From JAXLSZ01 sp046330315 (lineage in GTDB: Bacteria; Actinomycetota; Thermoleophilia; Solirubrobacterales; 70-9), in NCBI GenBank assembly GCA_046330315.1, contig JAXLSZ010000006.1:419581-483580 (forward strand): 64,000 nt of DNA, in the 5' to 3' direction. Shown piece by piece: positions 61,708 to 64,000 of this stretch. Each line of letters starts with the position of its first letter. Position 1 is the stretch's first letter. Under the pieces are notes generated by a model. It saw only the letters and a program-made list of their open reading frames with translations, was not told the DNA's origin and made no database searches. Made by a program: the position numbers and the translations under genes.

Positions 61708-62859
61708 CTAGTCGGCAGCCTCGGCCGGGAGGGCGGCCGCGCCGAAGCGCCGCATCCCGGCGGCGACGACGAGCAGCAGCGCGGAGATGAACAGGAAGGG
61801 CGCGGCGTCGCCGAGCGCGGAGGCGCCGGCGCCTCCGCCGAGCCCGCCGACGACCTGCCCGCCCGCCCAGGCCACGTTGGTCAGCCCGGCGGCGATCCCC
61901 TGGTGCATCCCGGTGGCATCCGCGGCGTCGGCGAGGGCCGCCGTCGCCGGCGTGAACAGGAGCCCCGCCCCCGCGCCGAGGACCACCGTGGCGGCGAGAA
62001 CCAGCGGAAGCGCGCCCAGGCCGAGCGCTATCAGGGAGGCGGCCGAGACCAGCAGACCGGCGAGGTAGGGCGCGACCCTTCCGGCCCGGTCGGAGTAGCG
62101 GCCCACGAACGGCGCCACCACGGACTCGACCCCCGCCGCCGCGGTGAAGCCGGCGGCGATGGCGAGCGCGCTCCCCCCCAGCTCGTCGATCCGCAGGGGG
62201 ACCAGCACGCCCTCGGCCCCGAACACGGTCGAGGGAACCGCCACCATCGCCACCCCCAGGAGCACGTTGCGGTCCGCCGCCGCCGAGACGACCGTGCCGA
62301 GGCCCTCGCGACGGGGCTCGGCCGTCTCCGGGGTGCGGGCAGCGGCGACGGCAAGCAGCAGGGCGACCAGCAGCACCGAGCCGAACACCGCCTGCGTGCC
62401 GACTGCGATCGCCAGCGCCCCGAGCGGCGGGCCGAGCAGCGCCCCGACGACGGCGACGGCGAGCGTGGTCCCGATCATCTGGCCCCGCTTCTCGGCGGGG
62501 GTCCCGGTGATTACCCAGGTGAAGGCGCCGGCCCAGGCCATCGAGCCGCCGACGCCCTGCAGGAAGCGGGCGCCGTCGAGGAGGGCGACCTGCCCGGCGA
62601 ACCCGAAGGCGCAGCTTGCCGTGCCGAGCAGGACGAGGCCGCCGATCGCGCAGGCGCGCGAACCCACCCGCGCCGCCAGCAGGCCCGCGGGAATCGCCGC
62701 CACGAGGTTCCCGGCGGCGTAGGAGGCCGAGAGCAGGCCCGCCCCGGTGCGGCCGAGGCCGAGGTCGTCGACATAGGTCGGAAGCAGCGGGACGATCGCC
62801 GTGTAGAAGGCGACGTCGAGGAAGACGATCGAGCAGGCGAGTACGAGAAGGCGTCGCAC
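61708..62859 (-). CDS. Major facilitator superfamily transporter
   Basis: 383 aa, about twelve transmembrane helices. LLVLACSIVFLDVAFYTAIVPLLPTYVDDLGLG opens helix 1. An MFS loop region PAGLLAARVGSR follows helix 2, and VSAAADRNVLLG marks the central loop. The pattern is of drug/metabolite:H+ exporters. Substrate unknown. Divergent from the glycosyltransferase with a 26-bp gap. Confidence 0.88.
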   Translation of the reverse strand: MRRLLVLACSIVFLDVAFYTAIVPLLPTYVDDLGLGRTGAGLLSASYAAGNLVAAIPAGLLAARVGSRACAIGGLVLLGTASCAFGFAGQVALLDGARFLQGVGGSMAWAGAFTWVITGTPAEKRGQMIGTTLAVAVVGALLGPPLGALAIAVGTQAVFGSVLLVALLLAVAAARTPETAEPRREGLGTVVSAAADRNVLLGVAMVAVPSTVFGAEGVLVPLRIDELGGSALAIAAGFTAAAGVESVVAPFVGRYSDRAGRVAPYLAGLLVSAASLIALGLGALPLVLAATVVLGAGAGLLFTPATAALADAADATGMHQGIAAGLTNVAWAGGQVVGGLGGGAGASALGDAAPFLFISALLLVVAAGMRRFGAAALPAEAAD

Positions 62860-62885
62860 GGCTCCATCCTGGCAAGGTTGCGCGG

Positions 62886-63764
62886 ATGCACGATCCGAAC
62901 ACCGGGTCCCCGCGCCTCGCCGTGATCGTCCCCTGCCGCGACGACGGCCCGCTGGCTCTCGAGGCGGTCGCCTCTGTCAGGGAGGCCGAGCCGGTCGAGG
63001 TGATCGTCGTCGACAACGGCTCGGCGGGGGCCGAGACGGCGGCGGCGATGGAGGAGCTGCGAGGGCGCGGGGTGAGGGTGGTGCGCCGGCCCCCCGGGAG
63101 CATCGGCGAGGGCCGGATGAGCGGGCTCGCCGAGACCGGGGCCCGCTTCGCCTTCCCGCTCGACGCCGACGATCTCCTGCTGCCCGGCTCGCTCTCCCGG
63201 CTCGCCGCCGCGCTGGAGGCGGCGCCGGGCGCCGCGGTGGCCTTCGGCGACTTCGAGCTCTTCGGGCGCCTCGAGGGCGTCTTCCGGGCGCCTCGGCGTT
63301 TCGATCCGTGGGCTCTCACCTACGCGAACTTCATCCCCTCGGGGTCGCTGCTGCGGCGGGAGGCGGTGATCGCCGCCGGCGGCTGGGACTTCCTCAACGG
63401 GATGGAGGACTGGGACCTCTGGCTGAAGCTCGCCGAGGCCGGCTGGGGAGGCGCCCGGGTCGAAGGCCCCGTCTACCGAAAGCGGGTCGAGGGAGCGCGC
63501 GCGCAGGCGCTCGGGCGGCGCAACCACCGCCGCCTGTTCGCCGAGCTCAGGCGCCGCCACGCCGGCCTCTTCGCCTCGCGGCGGGTCCTCGCCAGAGCCT
63601 CGAGACCCCCGCTGAGCGCGAGGCTCGCCTACCCGCTCCTGTTCGGGGCCCGCAACGGCGGCCTCGTCCCCCCCGGGATCGAGGCGCCGGTCTATCGCTG
63701 GATGGTCGGCCGCGAGAAGCGCCGGGGCGGCGCGGCGGCCGCCTCCGGCCCCGGGCGGGGCTAG
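62886..63764 (+). CDS. Family 2 glycosyltransferase
   Basis: 292 aa from ATG 62886. GT-A fold: RLAVIVPCRDDGPLALEAVASV, VIVVDNGSA, the metal-binding PLDADD (DXD-type), and GMEDWDLWLKLAEAGW with the ED catalytic-base motif. Adds a sugar from a nucleotide sugar to an unknown acceptor such as cell-wall or surface glycan. Followed at once by tRNA-Ser. Confidence 0.92.
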   Translation: MHDPNTGSPRLAVIVPCRDDGPLALEAVASVREAEPVEVIVVDNGSAGAETAAAMEELRGRGVRVVRRPPGSIGEGRMSGLAETGARFAFPLDADDLLLPGSLSRLAAALEAAPGAAVAFGDFELFGRLEGVFRAPRRFDPWALTYANFIPSGSLLRREAVIAAGGWDFLNGMEDWDLWLKLAEAGWGGARVEGPVYRKRVEGARAQALGRRNHRRLFAELRRRHAGLFASRRVLARASRPPLSARLAYPLLFGARNGGLVPPGIEAPVYRWMVGREKRRGGAAAASGPGRG

Positions 63765-63781
63765 GCTAGCCTCGCGCGCCC

Positions 63782-63870
63782 GGAGGGGTGGCAGAGCGGT
63801 CGATTGCGGCGGCCTTGAAAGCCGTTGGGCGTCTTCGGGCGTCCCGTGGGTTCGAATCCCACCCCCTCCG
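63782..63870 (+). tRNA. tRNA-Ser (anticodon TGA)
   Basis: Cloverleaf with acceptor GGAGGGG/CCCCTCC, anticodon loop CTTGAAA, long variable arm (GGGCGTCTTCGGGCGTCCC) and T-arm GGTTCGAATCC. Discriminator G; CCA not encoded. The remaining 130 bp to the window end show nothing assignable. Confidence 0.95.
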
Positions 63871-64000
63871 CTGAGAGCGTCTCGTTTGAACCCCGGCGCG
63901 AAGAAGTGCCGATGCGGCTCTCGGCGCGAAGGCGTCGAGGCGTGTCACGATCGGTCAGCAGTCGGAAGTCTTCGGTGAGCGGAGCCTCAAGACCGTCGGG

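Overview
The window is very GC-rich chromosomal DNA from a high-GC actinobacterium. The evidence favours class Thermoleophilia (Solirubrobacterales/Gaiellales type): a pseudogene starting with the RLSYANVMA secreted-protein leader common in that group, a CSLREA-type beta-helix protein, a STAND/SARP hybrid regulator, an AbiEi/DUF559 protein, F420-linked oxidoreductases and frequent GTG starts. The taxonomic placement is inference; nothing in the window (no rRNA) settles it.

Layout. (1) 0-8.2 kb: a tightly overlapping narGHJI-narK operon for respiratory nitrate reduction, with a 12-bp palindrome just upstream. (2) 8.2-31.3 kb: a core-like region with a GST-fold protein, a secreted GH94-like glycoside phosphorylase/hydrolase, a beta-lactamase-fold serine hydrolase, ahcY, several secreted repeat proteins, a large SARP/STAND regulator, an acyl-CoA dehydrogenase, a fasciclin protein and two oxidoreductases. 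(3) 32.1-45.1 kb: a 13-kb integrative mobilizable element in the 3' end of tRNA-Arg(ACG), bounded by a perfect 52-bp direct repeat. It carries a tyrosine integrase, an excisionase-like protein, a sigma factor and a MobF relaxase. Its defence cargo is a SacI-like restriction-modification set with Vsr and a GIY-YIG protein, a CD-NTase/E2/membrane-protein operon (short type II CBASS-like), and a PD-(D/E)XK protein. (4) 45.1-52.9 kb: a region framed by a duplication of tRNA-Arg plus an F420-dependent NADP reductase gene. One copy keeps the tRNA and has lost the reductase; the other keeps the reductase and has lost the tRNA. Between them lie an aldo/keto reductase, a secreted three-module protein, an IS256 remnant and a second restriction-modification-like pair (Dam-type methylase plus candidate nuclease). 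(5) 52.9-64 kb: secreted repeat protein, WS/DGAT acyltransferase, L,D-transpeptidase, a methyltransferase/TetR divergent pair with visible operators, a Ca2+/H+ antiporter, a DUF559 gene wrapped in a repeated stem-loop element, an alanine-racemase-fold PLP enzyme, an MFS exporter, a GT2 glycosyltransferase and two tRNA-Ser genes.

Two themes run across the window. First, five genes (GH94-like, ahcY, WS/DGAT, TetR, PLP enzyme) end in short tandem repeats that span or directly follow the stop codon. Second, a stem-loop element with arms containing ACTCCGGGACGTTCG occurs three times: two inverted copies supply the start and stop regions of a DUF559 gene, and one solo copy looks like a scar of the same unit. 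The CD-NTase/E2/TM operon with its extra downstream gene and the DUF559-stem-loop unit are the best candidates for little-described systems.
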